From positions 1-39,089 of IMG/VR virus record IMGVR_UViG_3300046170_000278: a DNA stretch of 39,089 nt; one strand, 5' to 3'. The stretch's first letter is position 1; each line of letters begins with the position of its first letter. Shown here piece after piece: positions 24,301 to 31,894 of this stretch. Below the pieces are notes generated by a model. That model was not told the DNA's origin. It made no database searches and saw only the letters and a list, made by a program, of their open reading frames with translations. This DNA is from a virus. A program made the position numbers and the translations under genes.

Positions 24301-25266
24301 TTATTTCATCCTATTCAAGAGGGCAGCAGCCGCATCGTCTACCGTGCCGGTCTTTCTTAATCGCTCCCGTGTTTTACGGGCGCTTTCGGACTGAACCGCT
24401 TTGCTAGAATCTGCTTTGCCGCCAGACAAAGTTTTAGTAGGTGACGGCTTAATTTTCTTTTTAGCCGTAACCTGTTTTGCCTGATCGAACAGCATGGCTT
24501 TATGTAAAGCTGTGATAATTCGGTGATCAGCGACTTGGTTAAACTCCTCCGCGCCTACACCTAATTCCTTTTGAGCATAATCCCCGATCTTGTAATACAA
24601 GTCGTTGTTCCAGTTGGGGATATTCGTCTTCAACACAGTCAGGCTTTCAGCCGCAGCTTCTTTGTGGGCTTGCTCGCTCTGTTGCTGTTGTTGTTCCTGA
24701 AACTGTTCCGCCTGCGCCTGTATATAGTTGTAGGTGGACTGAGTTTGCTCAAAAGCAGCTTTAGCCTGCTTGTACTGATCAGGATTCTCTACCGCTACCG
24801 CTTCCCAGTTCACACCCTGAAAGCGTGAAAGGTCTGCATTCGCAGCAGATAGAAGTGCATTCATGGTCGCTTGAGTCTGCTCGGTTTGGGCTTCATAAGC
24901 CTTCCGCTGCTCTGCTACCGCTTGCGTCTTCTTTGTGTAGTCGCTTTGCCTGAGATAACCAAGTTTCAGTTCTTCGGCTGTTAGGCTTTCGCCATCAACC
25001 TCAAACGTCATCTCTTCAGATTGTTCCTCCTCAGAATCATCGGTTGGGTCTTCATCGACCTCCTCATCTTCGGCGGCTTCTTCTTCCGGTATCTCTTCAA
25101 ACTCTGCGTCTACCGTTTCGGCTTCGTCAGCCTCTTGATCGGATTCTTCCTCACCTTCGGGCTGTTCCAGTTCGGATTCCAAAAGCGCGGTTAATCTGTC
25201 GATCTCGCTTGATCCAGCGGAGTCCTCTAGGGTCTGTTCCACTGATTCGTTTTCTACTTCAGCCAT
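24301..25266 (-). CDS. Capsid scaffold / assembly protein (putative)
   Basis: A 321-residue protein with the usual make-up of a scaffold. The first 90 residues are extremely acidic (EEESDQEADEAETVDAEFEE). Next comes a conserved 'MTFEVDGESLTAEELKLGYL' and 'RQSDYTKKTQAVAEQRKAYE' module found in many podovirus scaffolds. Then follow a Gln-rich coiled coil (QAEQFQEQQQQQSEQ) and a basic C-terminus (KKKIKPSPTKTLSGGK) suited to bind the capsid protein. It lies directly before the capsid gene. ATG 25266 was preferred over 25278 because GGTGAG sits just upstream of it. Confidence 0.82.
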   Translation of the reverse strand: MAEVENESVEQTLEDSAGSSEIDRLTALLESELEQPEGEEESDQEADEAETVDAEFEEIPEEEAAEDEEVDEDPTDDSEEEQSEEMTFEVDGESLTAEELKLGYLRQSDYTKKTQAVAEQRKAYEAQTEQTQATMNALLSAANADLSRFQGVNWEAVAVENPDQYKQAKAAFEQTQSTYNYIQAQAEQFQEQQQQQSEQAHKEAAAESLTVLKTNIPNWNNDLYYKIGDYAQKELGVGAEEFNQVADHRIITALHKAMLFDQAKQVTAKKKIKPSPTKTLSGGKADSSKAVQSESARKTRERLRKTGTVDDAAAALLNRMK

Positions 25267-25267
25267 T

Positions 25268-25531
25268 TTACTCACCATCTCGTTGCAAGCGCAACTCTAA
25301 GTTGTTGATTAATTGAGCAAATTGCTGCACGAACATCTGCCCCGCTTTGAACATCGAGTAGAGCCTTTCACGCTCTTTTTCCGCTTCAGGAGGCGTTTGT
25401 AATATCTGATCCACTATCCCCTGGTTCATCATCTCGAATGCTTCGTTGAATATCGGAGAGTTCAGCATGTTTTTGGCTTGATCCGCTCTCTCCTGTATTT
25501 CATACAGCTCTCTCGTTTCTAGGTCGCTCAT
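25268..25531 (-). CDS. Small helical protein between portal and scaffold
   Basis: An 87-residue helical protein (LETRELYEIQERADQAKNML, then NEAFEMMNQGIVDQIL). Small proteins of this build, with 'EI..RA..AK.LL..P...EAF', are regularly found between portal and scaffold genes in phages with P22-like portals; their role is unknown. It overlaps the preceding gene by 32 bases in another frame, which together with a clear ATG shows dense packing. No catalytic motif. Confidence 0.75.
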   Translation of the reverse strand: MSDLETRELYEIQERADQAKNMLNSPIFNEAFEMMNQGIVDQILQTPPEAEKERERLYSMFKAGQMFVQQFAQLINNLELRLQRDGE

Positions 25532-25724
25532 CCTTAAAGTCCTCTACGGGTTGCTTTGCTTTAGTTTTCCTCTTACGAGGCTTCTTTTCTGGAGCGGAAG
25601 CAGCAGTCTGCTGCTCCCTGTACTCCGAAAACTCTTTGAAGGCTTGCTTCACGTTTTTGTGAGAAGCCTTCTTCTGCTCTATAGCTTTTTTGATAAAACC
25701 ATCGAATCGTGAAACGTCACTCAT
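25500..25724 (-). CDS. Small basic late protein
   Basis: A 74-residue protein: a helical N-terminus (MSDVSRFDGFIKKAIEQKK) and a basic Pro/Lys/Arg stretch (PEKKPRKRKTKAKQP) that could contact DNA. It is coupled to the portal gene by a TAATG overlap. I know no family for it. The combination with the following helical protein suggests two accessory head-assembly or packaging factors. Confidence 0.65.
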   Translation of the reverse strand: MSDVSRFDGFIKKAIEQKKASHKNVKQAFKEFSEYREQQTAASAPEKKPRKRKTKAKQPVEDFKDERPRNERAV

Positions 25725-27814
25725 TAGCCGATACTCACATTGCGGTTCTGCGTCTTCTCAAGCATCAACTCAGCTTCGTCCATCGCCATCTGGTGCTTCA
25801 TCTTCTCTGCGTCCATGAGCAGGCGAGAATCTTCCGTCTCTTCTTGATGCTCTTGCTTGTCACGCTCTATGACGCTGCGGTTCTGTTCCTTCAAGATGTC
25901 TAGCTCTAGCTGGCCCTCTTGAACACTGACCTGCCGTTGCAGCATCTCCGCTTGGAACTCAATCTGCTCCATTTGCATCTGCTCTTGGCGCTGCGCCTCT
26001 TCTTGCTGCTGTTGCTGTTGTTGCTGCTGCATCTGCTGGAACTCTGGCGAGTTCGGATCTGCCAGATACGCACCCGCGTCCTTGATGTTTAGAAGCTCAA
26101 AGGCTCTACTGATCATCGCGTGTCGCTGCTGTTGGCCGTACAGGCCACCTAGCGTTGGGTCTTGAGGGTTAGAAGTGAACTGAGTGTCCAAGCTCAACAG
26201 CATTTGAGCTTCCTTAGCCTGCTCATCAGGCGTCAGCGCAACCGCAACAGTCATCTCAGTACGATCACCAAGGAAGGCGGGGTTCACAGGCATGAACTGG
26301 CCGTCTAGCTGTAGCAGCTTCTCTTCGTTCTCGTACTCCACAGCAAGCCGATACAGGTCGTGCATCAAAGGCTTTAGGAAGTTCTCAGCCAAGTTGCGCG
26401 CCATAATCATGATTCGGCGGTTACTGGCGTTCATGAACGTGTTAATAAGATCGCTAGAGTTCTGCTTGCTGATCGCAGTCGAGTCCATGCCCTTGCTCAT
26501 ACGACTTGAGCCAGAACGCGCTTCCTTCTCCTGCTCAAAGTTCTCAATGGCCGTATACACGTTGCCGTTAAGCTGCGGAGTAGGTAGTGGTCGCACCACG
26601 TTCTCAGGGTTTGGTGAGTTCACGTCAATCACCGCACCGACGCGATTGTCCAACAGGTCGCGTGGGTTCTTAACCAACGAAAGGTTGGCAACCCAACGAC
26701 TTGTTGTTGTTAAGAACAAATGATCGACCACGCCACGCTTCAAAGATGACTGCGTCTTCTGCAAGTCGCAGAGAACGTCAGCAAGGCTCATGCCGTAAAA
26801 GCGGTGCGGTAGCGGGAACGGGCAGAAGCTGCGGAACGGCATCTCGCTGACCATCTCAACGTCTAACATCACTCGACGGCTGTGGATGACTTTGTAATAC
26901 ACGCACTCGTTCATCTCTGCGTCGTGCTTCTTAATATATGACTCGTACAGCGTGACGTACTCTCTGTCCCTGGAGTCGTTTATGCCAGTTGAGTCTTTGC
27001 GGAAGCTGTCTATAGAGTCTCTTCCCAGCGAACCGTCTTCTTGCAGCATGTCCTCTTCATCAAGACGATCCACAATAGACTGATCAAACCCTTCTGACAG
27101 CAACTCGCCACGGGTTCTAGCCATGCGGTGAGAACAGAAGTCACTGCTCTCGATGTCTTTAGCCCGTGGGCTGATCAAGAAGTCTTCTGGCTCTACCGTC
27201 TCAACACACACCTTGCTGGTGTTGATGCGCTTGTGAGCCACGCCGGAGATAGACATCTGCGAATACTCAACGCCTGACGCCTCGTCAACGACAGCAATCA
27301 TCTCTTCCGCTATCTCAACAGGGGTCATAGACGGGTCAGACATCATCACGTTGAACTCAGCCTCGCTAATGCCTTCAAACTCCATCGTTTCGTAGCGGTA
27401 ATCGTTCTTCCAGTACCGCTTCACAATGCCGGTCTTAGCAACCAGTGCGTCGTGGATAACTGACGATAAGATGCGTTGCCCGTCGTTCTGACGGTAGAAG
27501 TTGTAGTTAACCCACGCGGTAGCCATGCGTGCGCCCATCACATCCTCTGGGGTCTGCGCCTCGAAACGGCATATGTTCTTGTCCGCGCTGAATGTTTCCA
27601 GCAGCAGAGCCTTGACCCCCTCTACCGCATCGAACACGTCCATAGAGACGTGCTGGCTGCGCCCACGAATCTCGTTACCCATAGGCTCACCGTAGTAATA
27701 CCGATGGCCTTTATCCCTTTGCTCACCAACTTCGCTGTTCGCGTAGGTGTCTGCGGAGTCAATGTTCTGCTCAAGCGTACTGAGCAGTTCGTTTTCATCA
27801 ATAGTCGTAATCAT
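25724..27814 (-). CDS. Portal protein (P22-like)
   Basis: A protein of about 696 residues forming the dodecameric DNA channel at the capsid vertex. Features of the P22-like portal family are visible: the N-terminal DTYANSEVGEQRDKGHRYYY and VKALLLETFSADKNICRFEA, the core MSLADVLCDLQKTQSSLKRG and SSDLINTFMNASNRRIMIMA, and a long C-terminal coiled coil. That coiled coil includes a Gln-rich run (FQQMQQQQQQQQQ). The longest frame starts at TTG 27874 and overlaps terminase by 77 bases. ATG 27814 gives a 17-base overlap and is preferred, although its AGGAG lies about 12 bases away. A P22-like portal usually goes with headful packaging, in line with the circular assembly. Confidence 0.9.
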   Translation of the reverse strand: MITTIDENELLSTLEQNIDSADTYANSEVGEQRDKGHRYYYGEPMGNEIRGRSQHVSMDVFDAVEGVKALLLETFSADKNICRFEAQTPEDVMGARMATAWVNYNFYRQNDGQRILSSVIHDALVAKTGIVKRYWKNDYRYETMEFEGISEAEFNVMMSDPSMTPVEIAEEMIAVVDEASGVEYSQMSISGVAHKRINTSKVCVETVEPEDFLISPRAKDIESSDFCSHRMARTRGELLSEGFDQSIVDRLDEEDMLQEDGSLGRDSIDSFRKDSTGINDSRDREYVTLYESYIKKHDAEMNECVYYKVIHSRRVMLDVEMVSEMPFRSFCPFPLPHRFYGMSLADVLCDLQKTQSSLKRGVVDHLFLTTTSRWVANLSLVKNPRDLLDNRVGAVIDVNSPNPENVVRPLPTPQLNGNVYTAIENFEQEKEARSGSSRMSKGMDSTAISKQNSSDLINTFMNASNRRIMIMARNLAENFLKPLMHDLYRLAVEYENEEKLLQLDGQFMPVNPAFLGDRTEMTVAVALTPDEQAKEAQMLLSLDTQFTSNPQDPTLGGLYGQQQRHAMISRAFELLNIKDAGAYLADPNSPEFQQMQQQQQQQQQEEAQRQEQMQMEQIEFQAEMLQRQVSVQEGQLELDILKEQNRSVIERDKQEHQEETEDSRLLMDAEKMKHQMAMDEAELMLEKTQNRNVSIG

Positions 27815-29288
27815 GGCTTGTGTAAGCTCCTGTTCGTGTGCCGACGTTCTCACGCTCTGCTCGATTTTGACCAAAACGGGTCACGCTTATTGCTGAATAG
27901 CGTGTCGCGTCCATCAGGTCATCAAACTCTTTGTGAATCTTGCCTTTCTTGCGGTGATACCTTCTAAATTCTTCAAACCAAGGTAACAAGTTGTTGAAAA
28001 CCTTCAATCTTCCCGTGCGAAACCGCTCTAACATCTCCATCAAGGCGGGCTCGACGTAGTTTGTGCCGTCTGGGTTGGTAAATTTGCCGATCATCAGCAC
28101 CCCAGCCTCTAAATACATCTCAGCCAAGGTCTTTCCGCTGCCTTTCTCAGTCGAATCACCGTCATGCGGGTAAATAACCGGAATATCCTTGCCCCTGGAC
28201 TTGATTACCGCCGCGTGTATCGCCGGAACCTCGTCAGCCTTCTTATAAACGTCGTAAACGTAGATCGTGTCTGTGTCCGCGTTGTACGCAGTCCACACAA
28301 CGGTGGTGGGGTGAGTGATACCAAAGTCAATCGCAGCCAGTTTCTTGTAGTGCGGCGGTATCTCAAACGGTTCGCACTTCACAGCCTCTTCCGCTATCGG
28401 GAACACCATGCCTTCGCCCAGTACAGGTATGCCCTTGCTTCGCATATCCCTCTGGTACTCAGGTATAGCAGCCAGTAACTGCTCCTTCGTCTCCGCATCT
28501 AGGTGCTGCGCGTCCTCCCATGTCGCATTTGCGAGGTGCTGACCCTTGGCTCGGTTGTCCATGAACTGGCTGACAAGCTCAGTCACGCCATTTTCCGGCG
28601 TGAACGTCATCACCACATAGCCGCCCTTGCCGTCGTTGCCAGTGGCTGTACGGGTTAAGCACTGCGGGTAGATCGTCGCGTCTACAGGCTCTTCGTCAAT
28701 CCAGATAAAATCTTGGCTTGACCCCATCAAGACGTGCTGGCCCTGCGTGTACGACTTGAAGCTCACAGTGCTGGTGTTGCCAGTGGTATGTCTTACCGCC
28801 ACATCCCTTGGTAGCCTTGGTGTGCCCATAGCAGGAGTCACTTGGTACACCAGCTTTTGCGGAATCAATCCCGATCCGTCGAACTTGCCGTCGCCAAGGT
28901 AGGCACCAAATAGCTCCTTGACCAACACATCGCGTAGCTGCTCACCGGAGACACCCAGGCACCACAGGCTCACAGGCCGATTAAACTGAACACCTTCCCA
29001 CCATTCTGGATATTCGCCTGTGAGGTGGAACGCAACCTCCAACGCCATGGATGCCGTCTTACCTACCCTGTTCGCAGCCATCAATAGCCGTTGTTTGTTG
29101 TCCTTGCCAGATTTGTAGAATTCGGCTTGCCAGGGGTACGGCTTGAAAAACTTCATACGGTTTTCGCGCCTGTGCTGCTTTACCAGTTCAATCGCTTTCG
29201 CCAGTTCTTCCGCTTTCTCTTTTTGGGCCTCTGATAATTCAGGAGTCCCTTTTTTGCGAACCGCTTTTTGCGAAGTCACTTCTGCCAC
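27798..29288 (-). CDS. terL: Terminase large subunit
   Basis: A 496-residue packaging motor and nuclease. The ATPase part has a Walker A-type loop (A71-A-N-R-V-G-K77-T78) and Walker B FIWIDEEP with D198-E199-E200. The RNase H-like nuclease part begins with D321 in LAAIDFGITHPT, continues with D376/D378 in YPHDGD, and has a final acidic pair in KEFDDLMDATRYS. Both domains are complete. GTG 29288 is the start. The upstream 195 bases to the terminase small subunit gene hold no convincing gene, unlike the otherwise tightly packed late operon. Confidence 0.95.
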   Translation of the reverse strand: MAEVTSQKAVRKKGTPELSEAQKEKAEELAKAIELVKQHRRENRMKFFKPYPWQAEFYKSGKDNKQRLLMAANRVGKTASMALEVAFHLTGEYPEWWEGVQFNRPVSLWCLGVSGEQLRDVLVKELFGAYLGDGKFDGSGLIPQKLVYQVTPAMGTPRLPRDVAVRHTTGNTSTVSFKSYTQGQHVLMGSSQDFIWIDEEPVDATIYPQCLTRTATGNDGKGGYVVMTFTPENGVTELVSQFMDNRAKGQHLANATWEDAQHLDAETKEQLLAAIPEYQRDMRSKGIPVLGEGMVFPIAEEAVKCEPFEIPPHYKKLAAIDFGITHPTTVVWTAYNADTDTIYVYDVYKKADEVPAIHAAVIKSRGKDIPVIYPHDGDSTEKGSGKTLAEMYLEAGVLMIGKFTNPDGTNYVEPALMEMLERFRTGRLKVFNNLLPWFEEFRRYHRKKGKIHKEFDDLMDATRYSAISVTRFGQNRAERENVGTRTGAYTSHDYDY

Positions 29289-29483
29289 AAAACCGCCCCT
29301 AGTATGTATCTCGATATATCCCCATACACGGCATATAGGGGGAGTCCCAGATTTGCGAAGCCGTTTCTAACGATTCTTGTCTGCCGCATACCCCTGCCCC
29401 GTGCCGCCAGTGTGCCGTGAGGTGTACCAGCCACCCCGCCAGCCCTTACGGCGTAAAGGAATCGGCCCCATGCCGCATGGGTG
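29289..29483. other. Non-coding gap between terminase genes, candidate packaging (pac) region
   Basis: No convincing gene is seen in this 195-base gap. It includes a near-perfect palindrome, CCCATGC-C-GCATGGG (29467-29481), three bases beyond the stop of the small terminase gene, and a GC-rich stretch with repeated GTGCCG (around 29401-29417). In headful phages pac lies in or next to the small terminase gene, so this is a reasonable candidate. There is no T-run to make the palindrome a good terminator. Confidence 0.4.
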
Positions 29484-29876
29484 CTATAGGGTCTCAGGGT
29501 CAACCCCCGCGTCTATCAACGTCTGGAGTGCGCGTTGTACATCGTGTGCGTGGTCGTGCGATATGTGGCCGGACACGTCATGCTCTTGCCGATCCGACCA
29601 ATTGCCACGGTCACGATTGCGCAGGTAGAAGGTGGCAGCGGCCACGTTAGGCCTATCAGGGTCTGTCGCGGCCTGAAACAGTGAGTTCGTAACGGCACGG
29701 ATGCCAGCGGCGCGGCCTTCCCTTAAAGCACGTTCAAAATGCTCGCAATCGTGCTTTCGTCGAGTAATCGTTGACTGACTAATGCCGAGCGCCTGCGCTA
29801 TCTGAACCTCGCTCATTCCTTGCGCGGCCAGTTGCCGCACCTGATCGGTGTCTATCTCTACGGGTAGTCGTGCCAT
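29484..29876 (-). CDS. terS: Terminase small subunit (putative)
   Basis: A 130-residue protein. The N-terminal HTH (VRQLAAQGMSEVQIAQALGISQSTITRRK) resembles the DNA-recognition part of terminase small subunits. The middle (FERALREGRAAGIRAVTNSL, AATFYLRNRDRGNW) is the helical oligomerisation core typical of this group. It would recognise the pac sequence and stimulate TerL. It is the first gene of the leftward late operon, starting about 170 bases from the divergent plus-strand cassette. Confidence 0.85.
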   Translation of the reverse strand: MARLPVEIDTDQVRQLAAQGMSEVQIAQALGISQSTITRRKHDCEHFERALREGRAAGIRAVTNSLFQAATDPDRPNVAAATFYLRNRDRGNWSDRQEHDVSGHISHDHAHDVQRALQTLIDAGVDPETL

Positions 29877-29952
29877 TTATGCCTGCCAGCGTGTAAATGT
29901 AGGGCAATTATGCCATCGGAATGCAAACGTAACCTACTGAAAAACATAGCGT

Positions 29953-29968
29953 TTTGCATATTTGCAAA
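29953..29968. promoter_or_regulatory. Inverted repeat TTTGCA-TATT-TGCAAA
   Basis: A perfect six-base inverted repeat with a four-base centre, lying between the start of the late operon (29876) and the cassette promoter (29973-30000). A TGCAAAC copy also occurs near 29923-29929, and a TTTGCAA copy overlaps the divergent promoters near 37757-37763. It may be the binding site of a second regulator, perhaps the Cro/YdaS-like protein at 37424 or an activator of the late operon; function inferred only. Confidence 0.4.
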
Positions 29969-29972
29969 CTTA

Positions 29973-30000
29973 TCGACAACCGATGGTTGCATCGTATACT
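29973..30000 (+). promoter_or_regulatory. Sigma70-type promoter of the plus-strand cassette
   Basis: -35 TCGACA (29973-29978, five of six matches), a 16-base spacer, and -10 TATACT (29995-30000, five of six). It points to the gene at 30045, whose AAGGA ribosome-binding sequence is at 30031-30035. An operator-like palindrome fills the spacer. It is the clearest promoter in the window by eye. Confidence 0.65.
29976..29990. promoter_or_regulatory. Operator-like palindrome C (ACAAC-N5-GTTGC)
   Basis: CGACAAC-cgatg-GTTG lies between the -35 and -10 elements of the cassette promoter. It has the same arms and the same five-base spacing as the pair before the repressor gene. Bound repressor would directly block RNA polymerase. 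It implies that the cassette at 30045-32298 is silent in lysogeny and used in lytic growth. Confidence 0.62.
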
Positions 30001-30044
30001 TGTGGTTGATAAGATCACACACACATTAACAAGGACGTACACAC

Positions 30045-30251
30045 ATGAAAGATTACATTTACGGCGCTGCCAGCATTTCCTCGCCTTTTCTTTTGCTTTG
30101 GGCGCTTTTCGCGGGAATGCACAGCAGCAACGAATCGCTGAGTTTTGTTTGCGCGTTAACGTTTATTCTCGGCTGGCCGTTGATCGGGTGCATGCCTATA
30201 GCCACCACACTTCTGATCGATCAAATAGAAGCAATGCGGGGGGTTCGATAA
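30045..30251 (+). CDS. Small membrane protein, two TM segments
   Basis: A 68-residue hydrophobic protein with two predicted membrane helices (ISSPFLLLWALFAGM and VCALTFILGWPLIGCMPIATTLL) and a short charged C-terminus. First gene of the accessory cassette, with AAGGA nine bases upstream of the ATG and a strong promoter. The next gene is another membrane protein coupled by TAATG, so the two may form a pair acting at the inner membrane, for example in superinfection exclusion or lysis timing. This is inference; no family recognised. Confidence 0.75.
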   Translation: MKDYIYGAASISSPFLLLWALFAGMHSSNESLSFVCALTFILGWPLIGCMPIATTLLIDQIEAMRGVR

Positions 30252-30427
30252 TGAAAAACGCTATTTTCGCCACAACGTGGCTCGCAATTACCGCGCTCCT
30301 TTTGATGGTCGCTATTGCTGGGGGTGCTACGCCTTTCGCTTTCACATTCGCTGCAACGATCAGCGCACTTTCTGCCGTCGTCAGTTTTGGCGGTTGCTTC
30401 GTAATCAAATTTTTGGGGGGTAAGTAA
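30251..30427 (+). CDS. Small membrane protein, two TM segments
   Basis: A 58-residue product starting MKNAIFATTWLAITALLLMV. It has two hydrophobic helices (residues about 5-25 and 28-52) separated by a short PFAFTF turn, and ends FLGGK. The ATG overlaps the stop of the preceding gene (TAATG), which is why 30251 is chosen although a longer frame is open upstream from 29954. No family is recognised. It is probably a partner of the gene before it. Confidence 0.7.
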   Translation: MKNAIFATTWLAITALLLMVAIAGGATPFAFTFAATISALSAVVSFGGCFVIKFLGGK

Positions 30428-30429
30428 CA

Positions 30430-31113
30430 ATGCACTATCAATTAGTCAAAAAATCAAGCAACGCCAAAATCGGGCCGATACCAGCAACCAATAGCGCACG
30501 CGCAACATGTCCGCCAGCGTGCCCGTTAGCAGGTGCCGGTGGGTGCTATGCCGAGGCGGGTTTTCATACTCGGCTGAATTGGGACAAGCTCGACGCGGGT
30601 GAGCGCGGCAAAGAATGGCGCGAATTCGTGGCAGATATCGCGGCGCTGCCCGACGGCACGTTATGGCGGCACAATGTGAGCGGTGACCTGCCCCCTATTG
30701 CACCCGACGAATTGCACGAAACCAAGATTGCCGAATTGGTCGCGGCTAATAGAGGCAAGCGCGGGTTTACCTATACCCACTACCCAATGGGCCGCAAAAA
30801 TTCGCAAATCGTCCGCAAGGCGAACGCCAGCGGGTTCACGATCAACGCCAGCGCAAACACTGAGGCGCAAGCCGTAGGCTATGCGAAGCGCAACCTGCCA
30901 ACGGTGGCAATCATCTCAGCCGAGCGGCACGGCAACGATTGGCGCGGGTTTGAGCGCGGCGGCGTTAAATTCGTACAGTGCCCAGCGGAATATAAAGAAG
31001 GCACAACATGCCAATCGTGCAAACTTTGTAGCCATTCCAATCGAAAAACAATTGTAGGCTTCACAGTTCACGGTACGCGCGCAAAAAGCGCGGACATCAT
31101 CGCAAGGGGGTAA
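30430..31113 (+). CDS. Cys-rich DUF7227-like phage protein (possible radical-SAM relative)
   Basis: A 227-residue protein of a family common in phages and plasmids. The N-terminal cluster TCPPACPLAGAGGCYAEAG (Cys spaced C-x3-C-x7-C) is followed by an alpha/beta region suggestive of a TIM barrel (LWRHNVSGDLPP; GFTYTHYP; FTINASANT; VAIISAE). A C-terminal cluster follows: VQCPAEYKEG and TCQSCKLC, then RKTIVGFTVHG. The two Cys groups suggest one or two metal or iron-sulphur sites. The layout recalls DUF5131/Gp37-type proteins related to radical SAM enzymes, but the classic CxxxCxxC is absent. The biochemical role is unknown. The ATG is two bases after the previous stop, so it is in the cassette. 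Confidence 0.78.
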   Translation: MHYQLVKKSSNAKIGPIPATNSARATCPPACPLAGAGGCYAEAGFHTRLNWDKLDAGERGKEWREFVADIAALPDGTLWRHNVSGDLPPIAPDELHETKIAELVAANRGKRGFTYTHYPMGRKNSQIVRKANASGFTINASANTEAQAVGYAKRNLPTVAIISAERHGNDWRGFERGGVKFVQCPAEYKEGTTCQSCKLCSHSNRKTIVGFTVHGTRAKSADIIARG

Positions 31114-31116
31114 TTG

Positions 31117-31281
31117 ATGGATTGGTACACTGTTTGGCTGCGGGAAGATTATCCCGAATGGGAAGGCGCGGAATGGTTTCCTTCCGATATAGAAGGCACG
31201 CACGACTACTGCGTTTCTCAAATTCGGATCGCGTCCCTTGATCAACACTATTTTGTGCGGGTGGTGTCGAATGATGAATAG
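31117..31281 (+). CDS. Small acidic hypothetical protein
   Basis: A 54-residue protein, MDWYTVWLREDYPEWEGAEW at the N-terminus and QHYFVRVVSNDE at the C-terminus, rich in Trp, Tyr and acidic residues and probably a small beta domain. AAGGGGG lies just upstream of the ATG and the preceding gene ends at 31113, so it fills the operon without a gap. Its end overlaps the next gene by 11 bases. No family recognised; it could be an inhibitor-type small protein. Confidence 0.65.
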   Translation: MDWYTVWLREDYPEWEGAEWFPSDIEGTHDYCVSQIRIASLDQHYFVRVVSNDE

Positions 31282-31426
31282 CACCGAACGGCGGCTGCAA
31301 CGCCGCGCACAAGAACGACGGCGGCGCGCCCTGCGCCGCTTCTTAAATGATTCCCTTCTGATCGTTCCAACCATGGCCCTTTATCTGGGCCTTGTTTTCG
31401 TTTTTATCTTGGAGTTGAGCAAATAG
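31271..31426 (+). CDS. Arg-rich small protein with C-terminal TM
   Basis: A 51-residue product beginning MMNSTERRLQRRAQERRRRA, with a very basic amphipathic N-terminal half followed by one membrane helix (LIVPTMALYLGLVFVFIL). This 'positive-inside' tail-anchored layout places the basic part in the cytoplasm, where it may contact nucleic acid or another protein. The start at 31271 or 31274 (two adjacent ATG codons) overlaps the previous gene; a longer upstream reading from 31238 is less likely. An 87-base gap follows. Confidence 0.6.
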   Translation: MMNSTERRLQRRAQERRRRALRRFLNDSLLIVPTMALYLGLVFVFILELSK

Positions 31427-31513
31427 CCGAAACGCGCTGAGGCGCGTCGTGCTGGGTTTGGTTGCCCAGTGCCTGACGATGGCAGACCACCACGACACAC
31501 AACGGAGGTTCCA

Positions 31514-31894
31514 ATGATGGAATTCGACACTTTGACACTTACACACAAAGAACGGGTGTTCATCACCCAGTATTTTGAGACGGCGCTGTGGGCGGACGAA
31601 TCCGAGCATCTGCCAATAGAGGCAATTGCTGGAGAATGTCTGCGCGAGGGCGTTATTGACGCGCTTTGTTTTTATTCTCGCGCTGAGGCTTACCTAAGCG
31701 TTGATAACTACACGGACGCGGCGCACACGTTTTACCTTGTTCGGCAAGGCCACGGGGTGGCGTTCTCAGACAATACCCTTTACACGGATTTTTCAGCGGA
31801 CCGACTGCAAGAAATCGCGGAAAGTTTCGCCCCTGTCGATTATTTTTTAGATGATGGCCGATTGCTCTCTGATCGGGCGGAGGTTGTCGCATGA
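31514..31894 (+). CDS. Conserved phage hypothetical protein
   Basis: A 126-residue acidic protein. The segment AAHTFYLVRQGHGVAFSDN, followed by DRLQEIAESFAPVDYFLDD, fits a pattern frequent in phage and plasmid hypothetical proteins ('xxHDFWLTRNGHGxGFWDR..GxxLTxxAxxxG..DLYxGDD'); function unknown. An excellent ribosome-binding sequence, CGGAGG, precedes ATG 31514, so the longer reading from 31469 is rejected. The 3' end overlaps the next gene by four bases (ATGA). Confidence 0.75.
   Translation: MMEFDTLTLTHKERVFITQYFETALWADESEHLPIEAIAGECLREGVIDALCFYSRAEAYLSVDNYTDAAHTFYLVRQGHGVAFSDNTLYTDFSADRLQEIAESFAPVDYFLDDGRLLSDRAEVVA

Noticed and set aside
29276-29503. 75-residue minus-strand frame between the terminase genes
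   Set aside because: Starts at TTG without a ribosome-binding sequence, has an implausible composition and overlaps both neighbours; treated as non-coding.
29877-29952. Sigma70 promoter for the leftward late operon
   Set aside because: CATAAT is present on the minus strand, but no acceptable -35 lies at a proper distance; late transcription may need an activator.
29954-30427. 157-residue protein including 30251-30427
   Set aside because: Its first two thirds lie in the promoter and the overlapping membrane-protein gene in another frame; the TAATG junction at 30249-30253 marks the real start.
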